This document shows positions 25,687 to 35,649 of a stretch of 64,000 nt of DNA, one piece after another. Source of the DNA: DASQZK01 sp963771005 (GTDB lineage: Bacteria; Bacteroidota; Bacteroidia; Bacteroidales; GCA-2748055); the NCBI GenBank assembly GCA_963771005.1, contig CAVYRO010000006.1, positions 1 to 64,000 on the forward strand, read 5' to 3'. The notes under the pieces are model-generated. The model ran no database searches. It had not been told where the DNA came from and was given only the letters and a program-made list of their open reading frames with translations. How positions within the stretch are numbered: the first letter of the stretch is position 1; each line of letters opens with the position of its first letter. Made by a program: the position numbers and the translations under genes.

Positions 25687-28600
25687 TATTTGCTTGCCTT
25701 GAATTTGTTCTCATTTGCCGTTCCTTTCTCACTCCTGTCATTACGACTGAAAAGGTTCCTGAAAGAATAAAAATCGCGATTGAAAATAAAAGCCAGCCCC
25801 GTCTTATTCAGCTCTCCTTCGATCACATCCTCATATTCATTCTTCTTGAAAGCCTGTACACGGTAAACACCATCCGGCGTAAGGCTGTATTCAACTACAA
25901 CATCCCCTGCAAGGTTATTGACTTCCCCGGGCGCCGCAGTGTTGGGATTATTTTCCCGGATATTCACATTTCCTCCCACGCGGATGGAAAGCCGGTTATT
26001 CAGAAGTTTCTTGGAAACATTCATTTCGACATTTGTATTCCCATATGTGTTTCCGGTTTCGTTTTGCTGATAAGAATTGATGTTGACATTGAAATTCAAT
26101 CCCGGGATGTATTCCTGTGAAAACCGGTTGATCTGCTGTGCCAGGAGATTTCCCACTCCCTTCCGGGCGGTGGAATTCAGGTTATATGCCAATGAGTTCT
26201 GCGTGGAAGGACTCTCTTCAAAGAAGCTGTTAAAGAGCAAGAGAGAAAACACCTGCTTGTTCAGTTCCGATTCATTATTATTCAGCTGGGAAAGTCGGGC
26301 TTCGATATTGGCATCCCTCTCACTGGCCGGTTGCCTGATCGCAAAACTAATAGAGGGCTGCATGAGTGATTCCTTAATATACATGTACACATTGAAATCC
26401 ATATTCTGGCTGTAACGGGAGTCCTGAGACCGGGAAGCTCCCGTCATTTGAGGCAAAATGATCGGCTGAGGGGAAGTGTTCACCGAATAGAGCGTTGTGA
26501 GGTTGATCTGTGGATCTGTGACATCGCCCGTCCATGTAAGGGAACTGCCTTTATCAATCTCAAACTGCCGTTTCATGACATTGAACAACGTAATGTTGTA
26601 ACTTCCCTGCTCAACCTGGTAACTCCCTGTCAGTGTCATTTGCCCGTTACCTTTCAGATCGAAGCTGAGGTTACCCGATCCCCTGACGTCAAGTTCTTCA
26701 CCGGAAGCCGGATCGACAATGATCGTCATGCGCAGATTATCCTTTATACTGATATTGGCTCTCAGGTTTAAATCCTTTATGCCTGCATTGACATTGCCCC
26801 CCTGGTTCACCCCGTGCGTAAGGATATTGGAAGCCGTATCGGTTTCTTCATGCATAAATTCAACGACCCCCTGCTGTTCGATAGAGGCAGTGCCGGCCTG
26901 GGGAAGCATATAATAAAAATGGGAATCATTGTCAAGATCAATGTTCAGCAGGATGTCGGGATTATTCAAATCCCCGCTAAGCCGGGCATTGATTCCTGCC
27001 GTAAGTTTACCGTAAATCATATTCCGGCTCTCTTTACCGGTATTGAGAAGCTGAAAGGCAGGCGTTTTCATATTCAGATCGAACCGGGGATTCTGAAGTT
27101 CGGTGGCATCGATCGTTCCATTCAATGTGGCCGTGTTGCCACCCGCGTCCTCAAGGGTGAAATTATTCAGTCTTACAATACGTTTGTTAAAAACGATCCT
27201 GTCATTCCTGAACCGCACTTCGGAGCCTGTGAACGAAGGTGTGACAGAGACACCGGAAAATGCCAGGAAACCCGAAATCTCAGGATTATCCGCTTTACTT
27301 ACGATATCAAGTTTTCCGGAAAGAATTCCATTCAGGTTATCTACCTGTTTGGGGAAGAAAGGTTGATAACTGGCAAGGTTAAGGCTTCCGATATCGGCAT
27401 GTATATCCACAGCGGCCGGATCAGTCCCGGAATTTATATTTCCGGAAAGGCTGAGATTGTCCTTATCACCTTTAAATTTTGCAGACAAAGTGATATGGTC
27501 ATCCCGGGCATTGTCTGCCTTGAGGCTTATCGTATTAAAAACTCTTTCACCGAAAAGGGAGACATCCGAGAATGTAAGATCGGAGTTAAAAACGGAAGAA
27601 GTTTTCAATGTCACATCCCCATTGGTCTGGGCGTTTATAATCTCCTTATCCCCTGAAACCAGGGCTGCCAGGTTATTTATATTGAAGCGCGAAAAAATCA
27701 ACTTCAACAGCTCATTATTCCCTTCCCTGTCATTTCCCGCCACGAGCTCCAGTTTCTGATCTCCCGAGCGGAACTCAATGTTATTGGCTGAAAACCCTTT
27801 CTCTCCGATCCGGATATAATTTCCGGCAGGCATTGAAAAGGCCGTGTTGTTCAGGACAAGGTTACTGCTGTCAAAGCCAATATAAAGAGACTGATCGCGG
27901 CTTTCCATATACCCCGCTATATGGTACTTCAGGGAATCCGCCTTCCCTTTGACCGCGAAATCCCATTGCACGGTATCATGGCTGATGGTGCCTGTCAGCA
28001 GGGTTTGAGGGATCTCCAGCGGCGGCGCATAGAAATGTCCCAGCATCGCTTTCATGTCAATCTGTTTTTTACCCGAGGTGACATTTACCCTGAGTGTATC
28101 AACGATCAGCCCGTTATAATCGATCTCCGGAAAATTTGCCGTCAGCTCGAAAGAAGGTTTGGATCCATCATAGCTTGCCGTTATTTCGGACCTGATAAAA
28201 TTATTGAGGTCCGGAACAAAAACCTCCGATAAGAGGTCTGTGTTATAGATCCTTGCTTTGAAATCGAATTTTCCTTCCTGTGCTTGAAGGTTCAGGGTAT
28301 CCTGTTCCCTGTCGAAATAATAGTTAAGGTAATCCCTGATCATTCCAGGCAGTTCACTGAACCTTACCGTGCCTTCATAATTTGCATTTATGAACTGCGA
28401 GTTCAGGTTAAGCTGCGTATTCCCGGGGGAATTCGTTGCTTTGACGACAACAGAATCGAGGGGGTAGAAATTCCCGTCCCTGACGACCATTAGGTTCCAT
28501 GCTTTCAGGTACCCGTTGATACTGTCAATATTCCCGCCTGTGAAATCCGTCCGTACCGTTCCCCTAACCCTGATGTCTTTATCCGTAAGATGGATAGCCC

Positions 28601-30680
28601 GTGCATCCATCCCTTCAACATTCAGGGTGAAATCATAGGAAGGCACCGTATCATTAAGCGAAGCCTCCCCTGTAAAGGAGGCAAGCAGGCTTGTATCGCT
28701 TATATTTATACTTCCGTTGAATATCCGGTTTGCAAAATTTCCGGCCAGGCTTATGTCATGATAGGTGTAATTAAGGGCTGTAAGCCGGCTGATGTGAAAA
28801 TCAAAAGTTGCGTCCGGATTTTTGAAATTGCGGCTGCTTCCATTCAGCTTTCCCTGCAGGCTTACTTTCCCGAGGGTATCGGTCTTTCCCAGAAGTGCAC
28901 CCAGATCATAATTATTCACTGTGACATGACCTGAAAATCGTTGCGTATTCTTATTCGAACCTGACTTGTAAGTAAGCCCGGCGCTGATATTTCCCTGGGA
29001 GGAATGTAAATCAAAACCGGTTGTAAAATCAGCCATTGAACCTTCGAACCGGCCTTCGAGTCTGATCTTTTCAGGCAGGTGAATCGAGGAAGGAATGGCG
29101 CTGTCGGGCAGGACAGCATAAATATCTTTTCTTTCAACCTTCAGCGTGTCGAGTGACAAACGAAAATATGCCTCTTTCATGTCGGGGAGGCCTTTCACAT
29201 TGCCATTGAGCGATAAGGCCAGATTATCGCCTGCACCCATGCTGAAAAGATGAATATCGAAATCAGAAAAATGACCCTCCAGGTCGGCAGATAACCGGAT
29301 GTAATCCGCACCGGACATCGACGCGGGCAACTTACCGGCGATTTCCGGGGAGAAATAAACAAGATCCCGGGGGCTTATCCGGCTCTTTTCCAGAACGATG
29401 TCAAATGTTGTATTCCTTGAATCTTTTACAATGCCTTCAAGAGAGCTGAAATGAGCCGTTAAATGATTATTAATGATGCTGTTGGGAGTTTTTATCTGAA
29501 GGCCGGTAATCCGGGCTTCCGTATCCGACACCGCTATCTTCCCCTTAAGTTCTGAAAGTATGAATCCCGATCCTTCGGTGAATCCGAGCTTTTTAATTTC
29601 TGCATTGTAATTACCTTCCGAGGCCTCAACATCCTCTATTCCGGCAGAAAAATTCCGGAGTCTCAGGTGGCTGAAATTCACCTGGCCGGGGGTTCGTGAA
29701 ACCGTATCTACATCATAGATAAATTCATTTTCATCAAGAACTATCTTTCCTGCCTTTATATCCCAGTTGAATCCCCCGCTCCCGCCTGCGGAACCTGTAT
29801 CTTTTGGGGCACTCCCGGATGTTCCGGCGTTCATGGAGATCAGCGTTTTCTTCAATTGGATCCTGTTGAGATGTATCACCTGCTCTTTCAGATTTACCTT
29901 GCCGGGATAAATGGTAAGCCGGGCATGCCGTATATCGGTTTCACTCCCCGTCGAACGGTCTTCCATATGAAACCCTGTATTATTCAGGATAATCCTTCCG
30001 GAAAGGCGTATATCAGGTGCAGAGGATTCATCGCTGCTGCTTCCCCCGGCCAGATACATGGATGCAAAACTGTTGTCCATCACAACCTGGCCCACATCCA
30101 CAAGCAGTGGATCGAGGCTGAAATCCCGGAAATGAACAGAAAATATTCCGATGCGGGCCGATACCCTGTTACCGGTAAGAGCATCATCATACTTAAGATT
30201 TATACCCGAGAGCTTTATCCTTCCCAGGGTGAAATTCATTCCGGATCCGGATGAGGTGTCTTGCGCGGCGTGATCTGCCCCGGAAGAGAAAGCTTCGGGA
30301 ATAAAACTAAAATTAAAAGCGCTGTCGCCGGCAGGCCGGGATATCCTGCCCGTAATATCATGCAATTCCAGGAGATGTATATTGACGTTCTTCCTAAGCA
30401 GGCCAAACAGACCTACATTTACTTTTATCAGGCCGGCATCCAGCAGGGTATCCTGGTTCAGGTCTTCGACATAAAGATCTTTCAGTGTGATAGAATTGGG
30501 CAGGGTGATCCTGATTCTTCCAAGTGAGATCTTGGTGTCCAGTTTCTGATCCAGTTTTTCTACGGCAATACCGGCTATGTAATTTTGTACGGCCGGCAGC
30601 TGCAGTGCCAGTGCGACCACAAGAATTATTCCCACAAGGGAGAAAAGTAAGATCTTCAATATCCTGAAAATCTTCCCCAT
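25686..30680 (-). CDS. tamB: TamB: inner-membrane-anchored translocation and assembly protein
   Basis: A 1664-residue protein spanning the periplasm, with one N-terminal membrane anchor (MGKIFRILKILLFSLVGIILVVALALQLP) and the AsmA-like start VQNYIAGIAVEKLDQKLDTK, LGRIRITLPNSITLKDLYVED. Long beta-rich middle, and the C-terminal DUF490/TamB domain (about 1270-1640): GSGNLSFDLKGNGQMTLTGS, YQVEQGSYNITLFNVMKRQF, GSSLTWTGDVTDPQINLTTL, and NRLSIRVGGNVNIRENN with VEYSLTPDGVYRVQAFKKNEYE. Probably forms a hydrophobic groove that passes lipids or proteins between membranes. The frame reaches a GTG at 30707; the ATG at 30680 is preferred as it starts the anchor and follows GGAAAAAATAT. Its stop overlaps tamL. 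Confidence 0.92.
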   Translation of the reverse strand: MGKIFRILKILLFSLVGIILVVALALQLPAVQNYIAGIAVEKLDQKLDTKISLGRIRITLPNSITLKDLYVEDLNQDTLLDAGLIKVNVGLFGLLRKNVNIHLLELHDITGRISRPAGDSAFNFSFIPEAFSSGADHAAQDTSSGSGMNFTLGRIKLSGINLKYDDALTGNRVSARIGIFSVHFRDFSLDPLLVDVGQVVMDNSFASMYLAGGSSSDESSAPDIRLSGRIILNNTGFHMEDRSTGSETDIRHARLTIYPGKVNLKEQVIHLNRIQLKKTLISMNAGTSGSAPKDTGSAGGSGGFNWDIKAGKIVLDENEFIYDVDTVSRTPGQVNFSHLRLRNFSAGIEDVEASEGNYNAEIKKLGFTEGSGFILSELKGKIAVSDTEARITGLQIKTPNSIINNHLTAHFSSLEGIVKDSRNTTFDIVLEKSRISPRDLVYFSPEIAGKLPASMSGADYIRLSADLEGHFSDFDIHLFSMGAGDNLALSLNGNVKGLPDMKEAYFRLSLDTLKVERKDIYAVLPDSAIPSSIHLPEKIRLEGRFEGSMADFTTGFDLHSSQGNISAGLTYKSGSNKNTQRFSGHVTVNNYDLGALLGKTDTLGKVSLQGKLNGSSRNFKNPDATFDFHISRLTALNYTYHDISLAGNFANRIFNGSINISDTSLLASFTGEASLNDTVPSYDFTLNVEGMDARAIHLTDKDIRVRGTVRTDFTGGNIDSINGYLKAWNLMVVRDGNFYPLDSVVVKATNSPGNTQLNLNSQFINANYEGTVRFSELPGMIRDYLNYYFDREQDTLNLQAQEGKFDFKARIYNTDLLSEVFVPDLNNFIRSEITASYDGSKPSFELTANFPEIDYNGLIVDTLRVNVTSGKKQIDMKAMLGHFYAPPLEIPQTLLTGTISHDTVQWDFAVKGKADSLKYHIAGYMESRDQSLYIGFDSSNLVLNNTAFSMPAGNYIRIGEKGFSANNIEFRSGDQKLELVAGNDREGNNELLKLIFSRFNINNLAALVSGDKEIINAQTNGDVTLKTSSVFNSDLTFSDVSLFGERVFNTISLKADNARDDHITLSAKFKGDKDNLSLSGNINSGTDPAAVDIHADIGSLNLASYQPFFPKQVDNLNGILSGKLDIVSKADNPEISGFLAFSGVSVTPSFTGSEVRFRNDRIVFNKRIVRLNNFTLEDAGGNTATLNGTIDATELQNPRFDLNMKTPAFQLLNTGKESRNMIYGKLTAGINARLSGDLNNPDILLNIDLDNDSHFYYMLPQAGTASIEQQGVVEFMHEETDTASNILTHGVNQGGNVNAGIKDLNLRANISIKDNLRMTIIVDPASGEELDVRGSGNLSFDLKGNGQMTLTGSYQVEQGSYNITLFNVMKRQFEIDKGSSLTWTGDVTDPQINLTTLYSVNTSPQPIILPQMTGASRSQDSRYSQNMDFNVYMYIKESLMQPSISFAIRQPASERDANIEARLSQLNNNESELNKQVFSLLLFNSFFEESPSTQNSLAYNLNSTARKGVGNLLAQQINRFSQEYIPGLNFNVNINSYQQNETGNTYGNTNVEMNVSKKLLNNRLSIRVGGNVNIRENNPNTAAPGEVNNLAGDVVVEYSLTPDGVYRVQAFKKNEYEDVIEGELNKTGLAFIFNRDFYSFRNLFSRNDRSEKGTANENKFKASK

Positions 30681-30707
30681 ATATTTTTTCCGGATTGAAT
30701 CAGCCAC

Positions 30708-31192
30708 TTATATATTGCAATTTATTGATGGAAGCCCCGCCTTAAACATACCGCCCATGTGTTTTGCGGTATTAACTTTAAGATTTTCCGGTTAAGACCC
30801 ATACTGAATCTACCTGTTTACCCGGTGATTTGTTCAAAAGGTTTTCCGTGGCTCCCGGTTAGCCGGAAATTCATCATCCCGGAGTGATATTTTTCATCCC
30901 CGGAACCTGCATCCCGTGCTTTCACATACGGAAAATGAAAAAATCACGCCACAAGCTTGTCCGGAAGTAAGTGAAGCGTCTGATCATGGGAGAACCCGGC
31001 TGCAAGACAGGATTCTGACCCCGCAATAAAATGCGGCATGAATCCTCATTGTGACGGGTTGTGGAAAAATAACCCGAATCAAGGGCCGTAAATGTGGAAA
31101 TATTTCCTAAACAAAAGGCGGGAGTGCTTGTTTTTAGCCATATCAACAGATGGCTTACTATTTGTTTTATCTGCCAGGGATTCATACTCGCA
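30708..31192. other. intergenic region without recognised gene
   Basis: About 500 bases between tamB and the cupin_8 gene. I see short inverted repeats (CCGCAATAAAATGCGG at 31021, CGGGTT...AACCCG at 31055-31076) but no gene on either strand; the minus-strand frame 30922-31185 has no ribosome site and no recognisable motif. The tamB promoter probably lies near its left end. Confidence 0.4.
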
Positions 31193-31193
31193 G

Positions 31194-31222
31194 TTGATAA
31201 TTGCGACGGGCAGGTATTTTTG
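31194..31222 (+). promoter_or_regulatory. candidate promoter for the cupin_8 gene
   Basis: TTG at 31194 and TATTTTTG at 31215-31222 match the Bacteroidota -33 and TAnnTTTG -7 elements with an 18-base spacing. The -7 box ends 64 bases before the start codon at 31287. Confidence 0.45.
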
Positions 31223-31286
31223 TCATCTAAGCCTGTGGAGATTTATTGGGAAAATGGAGAATAACAACCTTTAAATATATTTAACC

Positions 31287-32162
31287 ATGGGACTAAACAT
31301 TGATCATCCGGTTGAGATCATCGAAGATATAAATCGGGAAATGTTCAGGGAAAAGTTTCAGATCCCTCAAAAACCAGTTATTCTCAGGGGTCTATGGAAA
31401 GATTACCCTGCTTATAAAAAATGGACAATTGATTATTTCAAACAGGAACTTGGCGATATCAGTGTTGGTGTATATGACGCAGCCGATTTAAAAGATGACA
31501 GGTCAACAAAGGCGGCACCCCGGAAAATGAAATTCGGCGATTACCTGGATACCATTTCTGCAGGGCCGTCAGATCTGAGATTATTCCTCTTCAATATTCT
31601 GAAACATAAACCCTCATTACGGGAAGATTTTGATTACCCTCCGATCACTTCGAAATACCTGAAGCAACTTCCATTCATGTTTTTCGGCGGAAAGGATTCG
31701 GTTGTACGCATGCATCAGGATATGGATTTTGCCAATGTATTTCTCACCCAGCTTCACGGGAGGAAACAGGTAGTTCTCTTTTCCCCGGCGTATTCCCGGT
31801 TCCTCTACCGTTATCCTTTTAACGTTCACAGCTCAGTGGATATCGAACATCCCGATTACGAGAGGTACCCCGCCCTCCGGTTCGTTGAAGGGTACACATG
31901 TATCCTGGAGCCTGGTGACACGCTTTTCATGCCTAGCGGTTACTGGCATTATATCAAATACCTTGAAGGCGGTTATGCCATCAACCAGAGGGCACTCAGC
32001 CCGAATCCGGCACATTGGTTCAGAGGTTTCTGGAATGTAGCCGTCCTTTCCAACATGGACGATCTCATGCGTAATCTCCTCGGGAAGAATTGGTACCAGT
32101 ACAAACGGGAACAAACTTACGCCCGGGCCAATGCCGCCATGAACCGGGTGAATGTGACATAG
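31287..32162 (+). CDS. cupin_8/JmjC-like 2-oxoglutarate-dependent oxygenase
   Basis: A 291-residue cytoplasmic protein of the cupin_8 family, a bacterial group with the JmjC fold. The N-terminus has the usual REKFQIPQKPVILRGLWKDYPAYKKW. Iron ligands are visible: H143-x-D145 in RMHQDMDFANVF and H221 in MPSGYWHYIKYLEGGYAINQR, giving the 2-His-1-Asp facial triad. GRKQVVLFSP is the strand before the second half of the barrel. Relatives hydroxylate protein or RNA side chains; no target is suggested by the neighbours. The gene stands alone on the plus strand. Confidence 0.87.
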   Translation: MGLNIDHPVEIIEDINREMFREKFQIPQKPVILRGLWKDYPAYKKWTIDYFKQELGDISVGVYDAADLKDDRSTKAAPRKMKFGDYLDTISAGPSDLRLFLFNILKHKPSLREDFDYPPITSKYLKQLPFMFFGGKDSVVRMHQDMDFANVFLTQLHGRKQVVLFSPAYSRFLYRYPFNVHSSVDIEHPDYERYPALRFVEGYTCILEPGDTLFMPSGYWHYIKYLEGGYAINQRALSPNPAHWFRGFWNVAVLSNMDDLMRNLLGKNWYQYKREQTYARANAAMNRVNVT

Positions 32163-32285
32163 GGTGTACCCGCTCTCCCTATGGCAGATACCATAGCCTC
32201 CTGGAATGAGGCCTCCGGTCTGTGTTACTTCGGAAAAATGTTGAATGTGGGAACCCGCTGAGCAATTGACTCAGAATTATTTACC

Positions 32286-32693
32286 TCAGGAACCCTCGTC
32301 ACCGATCGTCGCGGAAAGCCGGAATTCCGGTGGTGAAGCCAGGGTTTTTTTCACCTTACACAGATCTGCCGAGTTGATAACAGCCGCACGGTATTTTTCC
32401 GGGAATCCGGCTGGTAACCGGATCTCGATGCTGATATTCACCGGTAATCCCGTATTGTCATCATACTCCGCTGTCTGAATAATGCGGATCCCTTCCGTGG
32501 GAATATCCCTCTTATCACAGAAGGATTTGACATAAATCCCCGCGCAGGTCCCGATGGAGGCAAGGAAGATATCAAAAGGAGCCGGGGCCGAATTTTCACC
32601 TCCGGCCTTCACCGGTTGATCTGTTTTTATGACATGACCCCTGTAATAAGCATTGACCTTTTTCTTCCCTTCCAGTCTTACTTCTAATTCCAT
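32286..32693 (-). CDS. OsmC-family peroxide-resistance protein
   Basis: A 135-residue cytoplasmic protein with the OsmC fold. The two redox cysteines are C50 in FLASIGTCAGIYV and C112 in SADLCKVKKTL, at the positions of the OsmC/Ohr thiol peroxidase pair; the usual PxDxFLASLGTC motif appears as PAPFDIFLASIGTC. The catalytic Arg region is present at the N-terminus. Such proteins reduce organic or other hydroperoxides or, in the YhfA-like subgroup, have an unknown role; the short N-terminal part fits the latter. The ATG start at 32693 is convergent with the cupin_8 gene. Confidence 0.9.
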   Translation of the reverse strand: MELEVRLEGKKKVNAYYRGHVIKTDQPVKAGGENSAPAPFDIFLASIGTCAGIYVKSFCDKRDIPTEGIRIIQTAEYDDNTGLPVNISIEIRLPAGFPEKYRAAVINSADLCKVKKTLASPPEFRLSATIGDEGS

Positions 32694-32856
32694 TGTGAAT
32701 TTTTTTAGTACGATTTATACTTTACAAAATAAATAAATGCGCGATGATTTACAATTAAACCGTCTGAATTATAAGTGCGGTGTTGATAAATCATTCTCCC
32801 GGGCAGGGAGATTTTCTATAACTTGCAGGAAAGATAACATCTAAAAAACTGTCCTT

Positions 32857-33282
32857 ATGAGAACGAAATACCCGGCAATTTTAATCCTGGCAATTCTATT
32901 GGTTTCCTGTGCCCGAATGCATACTGCACAGAAAGACACTTCGTCACTTCCCGTGGTCTCCCGCACCGCATCTGCAAAAACCGATAATCCGCCAATCAAT
33001 GAGGTGAAGGAAAAGATCGTAGGCACAACAAATAAACCCGCCGATCCCCATAATTATTTTGTGATCATCGGTAGTTTCCGGAATCAGGACAATGCCCGCA
33101 AATACCAGGAAGAGATCGCCTATGACGGTTTCACTTCCTTGCTTCTGAAAAATGAGGAAGGGCTCTATCGTGTATCCGTTAAAGCCACCGACGATATTTT
33201 GACTGCCCGGAACGAGATCCGGAATATCCGGAGTAAATTCAACAAATACGGCGATACCTGGCTGCTGATCTCAATAAAATAA
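32857..33282 (+). CDS. SPOR-domain lipoprotein
   Basis: A 141-residue envelope lipoprotein. Signal peptide MRTKYPAILILAILLVSC with lipobox LVSC (Cys18), a low-complexity linker (about 20-65), and a C-terminal SPOR domain (about 66-141; NYFVIIGSFRNQDNARKYQE, LYRVSVKATDDILTARNEIR). SPOR domains bind peptidoglycan with few side chains, often at the division site. Single gene, followed by a 12-bp inverted repeat and a MITE-like element. Confidence 0.9.
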   Translation: MRTKYPAILILAILLVSCARMHTAQKDTSSLPVVSRTASAKTDNPPINEVKEKIVGTTNKPADPHNYFVIIGSFRNQDNARKYQEEIAYDGFTSLLLKNEEGLYRVSVKATDDILTARNEIRNIRSKFNKYGDTWLLISIK

Positions 33283-33343
33283 TTGAAAAAAGAAAGGAAT
33301 TTTTCCCGGGTTTTTCAATATCTTTCACTCCGGATACAAATGT

Positions 33344-33399
33344 AACCCACATGATTGATGACACATAAAGGTAACCTTGTAATAACGATCATGTGGGTT
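33344..33399. repeat. 12-bp inverted repeat downstream of the SPOR gene
   Basis: AACCCACATGAT at 33344-33355 and its exact reverse complement ATCATGTGGGTT at 33388-33399, loop of 32 bases. No T-run follows, so it is a structure of unknown role rather than a clear terminator. The rest of 33283-33432 shows nothing further. Confidence 0.7.
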
Positions 33400-33426
33400 C
33401 CATTATACCTTTAAAATCAAAATTAC

Positions 33427-33675
33427 TATATAGTATCAGGAAGAAAACTCGATGACCCTTCGGCTTCAGGGACCGGTCAATTCGATGAACGAAGAACTTT
33501 TCGGATGGTGGTAAGGCAGGCAAAAGGCCCTTCTTGCGTTCACTGAATTTTAAATTTATACATAGGGGCCTTTTGACTGCCTTACCACCATCCGAAAAGT
33601 TCAACCTCTTGAATGAAGTCATCGGTCCCTGAGCGGAGCCGAAGGGTCATCGAGTTTTCTGGCAAACCCTATATA
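33427..33675. mobile_element. palindromic MITE-like element, copy A (237 bp with 6-bp duplications)
   Basis: Element 33433-33669 between direct repeats TATATA (33427-33432 and 33670-33675). Ends are GTATCAG... and ...GGCAAACCC. Inside, a 24-bp perfect inverted repeat starts AGAAAACTCGATGACCCTTC (33442-33465) and ends at 33660; the arms pair over nearly their full ~100 bases (GGATGGTGGTAAGGCAGGCA and its complement), with one non-pairing stretch (CAATTCGATGAACGAAG against CTTCATTCAAGAGG). It has no transposase and no real coding capacity; the frame on the minus strand is a repeat translation. Confidence 0.88.
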
Positions 33676-33730
33676 ATGAAATAATTATTGGGAAGAGGTT
33701 ACGACCTGTTCGTCCCGGAGGATATTCCAA

Positions 33731-35584
33731 ATGTCATTGCCAATGAAAAATCCCTTGCTGAGAATTGCATTACTCATAATCATCCTGTTTATCATTTTTA
33801 ATAATTTCCTCTTCTTCCCCCATAATATCCTTTCATGGGATGTATTCGGCTATTACCTCTATCTTCCGCTGAAATTTATATATCATGACCTTGATCTTCA
33901 TGATAGAACCATCCTGCCTGCTATCATCGAAAAATATCATAATACCATTGCGTTCTACCAGATAATGGATCTCTGGGACGGGCATTCCGTGATGAAATAT
34001 TCCATGGGCCTCTCCATTTTTTATGCTCCCTTCTTTTTTGCCGGTCACCTCATTGCCGTCCTCACCGGCTCTGCCGCCGACGGATTTTCAGCCCCCTACC
34101 AGTATTCTGTTTTTGCAGGAAGCATCATTTACAGTATCCTGGGCATCCTTATCCTGGCAAAGATCCTGCTACGCTACCTGAGTCCCCGGATCACTGCCAT
34201 CACTTTGATCCTTATCGTGTCTGCCACCAATTATATCATCCATGTGACCATGTATGGCCAGAATGCGAACTCACACAGCATACTTTTTATGACGTATGCC
34301 CTGATCATCTGGTTGACCATTTTATGGCATGAGACCTATAAGCTTAAGTATGCTGTTTTCCTGGCATTCGCATGCGGACTGACCATTCTCAGCCGGCCCT
34401 CTGAAATTGTATGCCTTGCCATCCCCTTTTTCTGGGGTATCAGTGGTTTTAAACCGGCGATTGAAAAACTGAAGATCTTTATCAAGTACCGGTATCACAT
34501 TCTGATTTTTATTTTCATCCTGGTACTTATCGGCTCTTGCCAGTTCATTTACTGGAAACATCAAACCGGTAAATTCCTGTTTTACAGCTACGGCGGCAAC
34601 GCCGGGGAAGGGTTTGAGTTCGCCCACCCTAACATTGGTAAAGTTCTTTTCAGCTTCAGAAAAGGATGGCTGATCTATACTCCTGTAATGATCTTTGCCA
34701 TCACAGGGTTCATTTTCATGTTCAGAAAAAACCGGGCCGTCTTTATACCGCTTTTCATTTATTTTATATTTAACCTGTTTATCGTTTCAAGCTGGTCGAA
34801 CTGGTGGTATGCCCAAAGTTTCAGCCAAAGATCCCTTATTCCCTCCTACCCTGTTATGGCCATATCCCTGGGCTATTTCATGGACTGGTTGCTGCGGCGC
34901 CGGAACTTCGTCAGGATGCCCATAATCTCAATCCTGGGCCTGTTCCTTGCACTGAATATTTTCCAGACCATACAATACCACCGGGGAATCATAAGCGGCG
35001 ATCGTATGACAAAAGCCTACTATTTTGCCGTTTTTGGAAGAATGCATCCGGATGCGGAAGCTGAGAGCCTTCTGTTGTTCAACCGTTCATTCGAAGGCGG
35101 TGAAAAATTCAATGACGAAGAGAGATATACCGGGAAGACGATCGCTGAGAAGGGTTTCGAATCGGGCGGCACCGGAGATTCTGCTATCGCTCATACAGGC
35201 ATATATTCCTTCAGGCTGGACAGCATAACCGCTAAATCTCCTGCCGTGGCGAAAACATATAATGAACTTACATCACGTGACCACGCCTGGCTCCGCGTCA
35301 CGGCTTTTGTCTATCCCGCTTCCGATACAAGTCAAAATCTTTTCAACCTGACAATCCACTTCCTTCATCACGGTTACCCATACAAGATGGTTGATAAAAA
35401 TTCCCGGGATTTCGAACTGATACCTGATCGATGGAACCGGATCAGTTTGGATTACCTGACACCCGAGGTAAGATCGGGAACCGATACGCTCAAGATCTAT
35501 TTCATGAACCGTGGAAAGGGAATAGCCTTCATTGATGATATGAAGGTGGAAGTGTTTGAGGAGAACGAAAAACAGATCCGGTGA
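33731..35584 (+). CDS. multi-pass membrane protein, GT-C glycosyltransferase-like, with C-terminal beta domain
   Basis: A 617-residue inner-membrane protein. About 12 helices in residues 8-430. The first loop has LSWDVFGYYLYLPLKFIYHD, with the Asp typical of GT-C enzymes (for example GT39/ArnT-type), and the later SRPSEIVCLAIPFF and SSWSNWWYAQSFSQRSLIPSYP resemble family segments near the substrate site. A soluble C-terminal domain (about 450-610, FESGGTGDSAIAHTGIYSFRLD, ISLDYLTPEVRSGTDTLKIYF) looks like a carbohydrate-binding jelly roll. Such proteins move sugars from a lipid-phosphate donor onto lipids or proteins outside the inner membrane. Start ATG follows a strong GGAGGATATTCCAA ribosome site. 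The acceptor is unknown. Confidence 0.7.
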   Translation: MSLPMKNPLLRIALLIIILFIIFNNFLFFPHNILSWDVFGYYLYLPLKFIYHDLDLHDRTILPAIIEKYHNTIAFYQIMDLWDGHSVMKYSMGLSIFYAPFFFAGHLIAVLTGSAADGFSAPYQYSVFAGSIIYSILGILILAKILLRYLSPRITAITLILIVSATNYIIHVTMYGQNANSHSILFMTYALIIWLTILWHETYKLKYAVFLAFACGLTILSRPSEIVCLAIPFFWGISGFKPAIEKLKIFIKYRYHILIFIFILVLIGSCQFIYWKHQTGKFLFYSYGGNAGEGFEFAHPNIGKVLFSFRKGWLIYTPVMIFAITGFIFMFRKNRAVFIPLFIYFIFNLFIVSSWSNWWYAQSFSQRSLIPSYPVMAISLGYFMDWLLRRRNFVRMPIISILGLFLALNIFQTIQYHRGIISGDRMTKAYYFAVFGRMHPDAEAESLLLFNRSFEGGEKFNDEERYTGKTIAEKGFESGGTGDSAIAHTGIYSFRLDSITAKSPAVAKTYNELTSRDHAWLRVTAFVYPASDTSQNLFNLTIHFLHHGYPYKMVDKNSRDFELIPDRWNRISLDYLTPEVRSGTDTLKIYFMNRGKGIAFIDDMKVEVFEENEKQIR

Positions 35585-35649
35585 TCAACTGAATCTGAAA
35601 ATCATTTCATGGGAAGAATATCTTCTCATCTCCATCTGGTATCATTTTT

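Noticed and set aside
26814..27656. 280-residue frame on the plus strand
   Set aside because: Antisense to tamB, where coding is certain; no motif.
30922..31185. 87-residue minus-strand gene between tamB and the cupin_8 gene
   Set aside because: No start context, no domain and composition unlike neighbouring genes.
33389..33622. Small protein inside copy A of the palindromic element (and its matches in copies C and D)
   Set aside because: Frames exist only because the arms are open in that phase; they are not preserved between copies beyond the DNA identity and lack ribosome sites.
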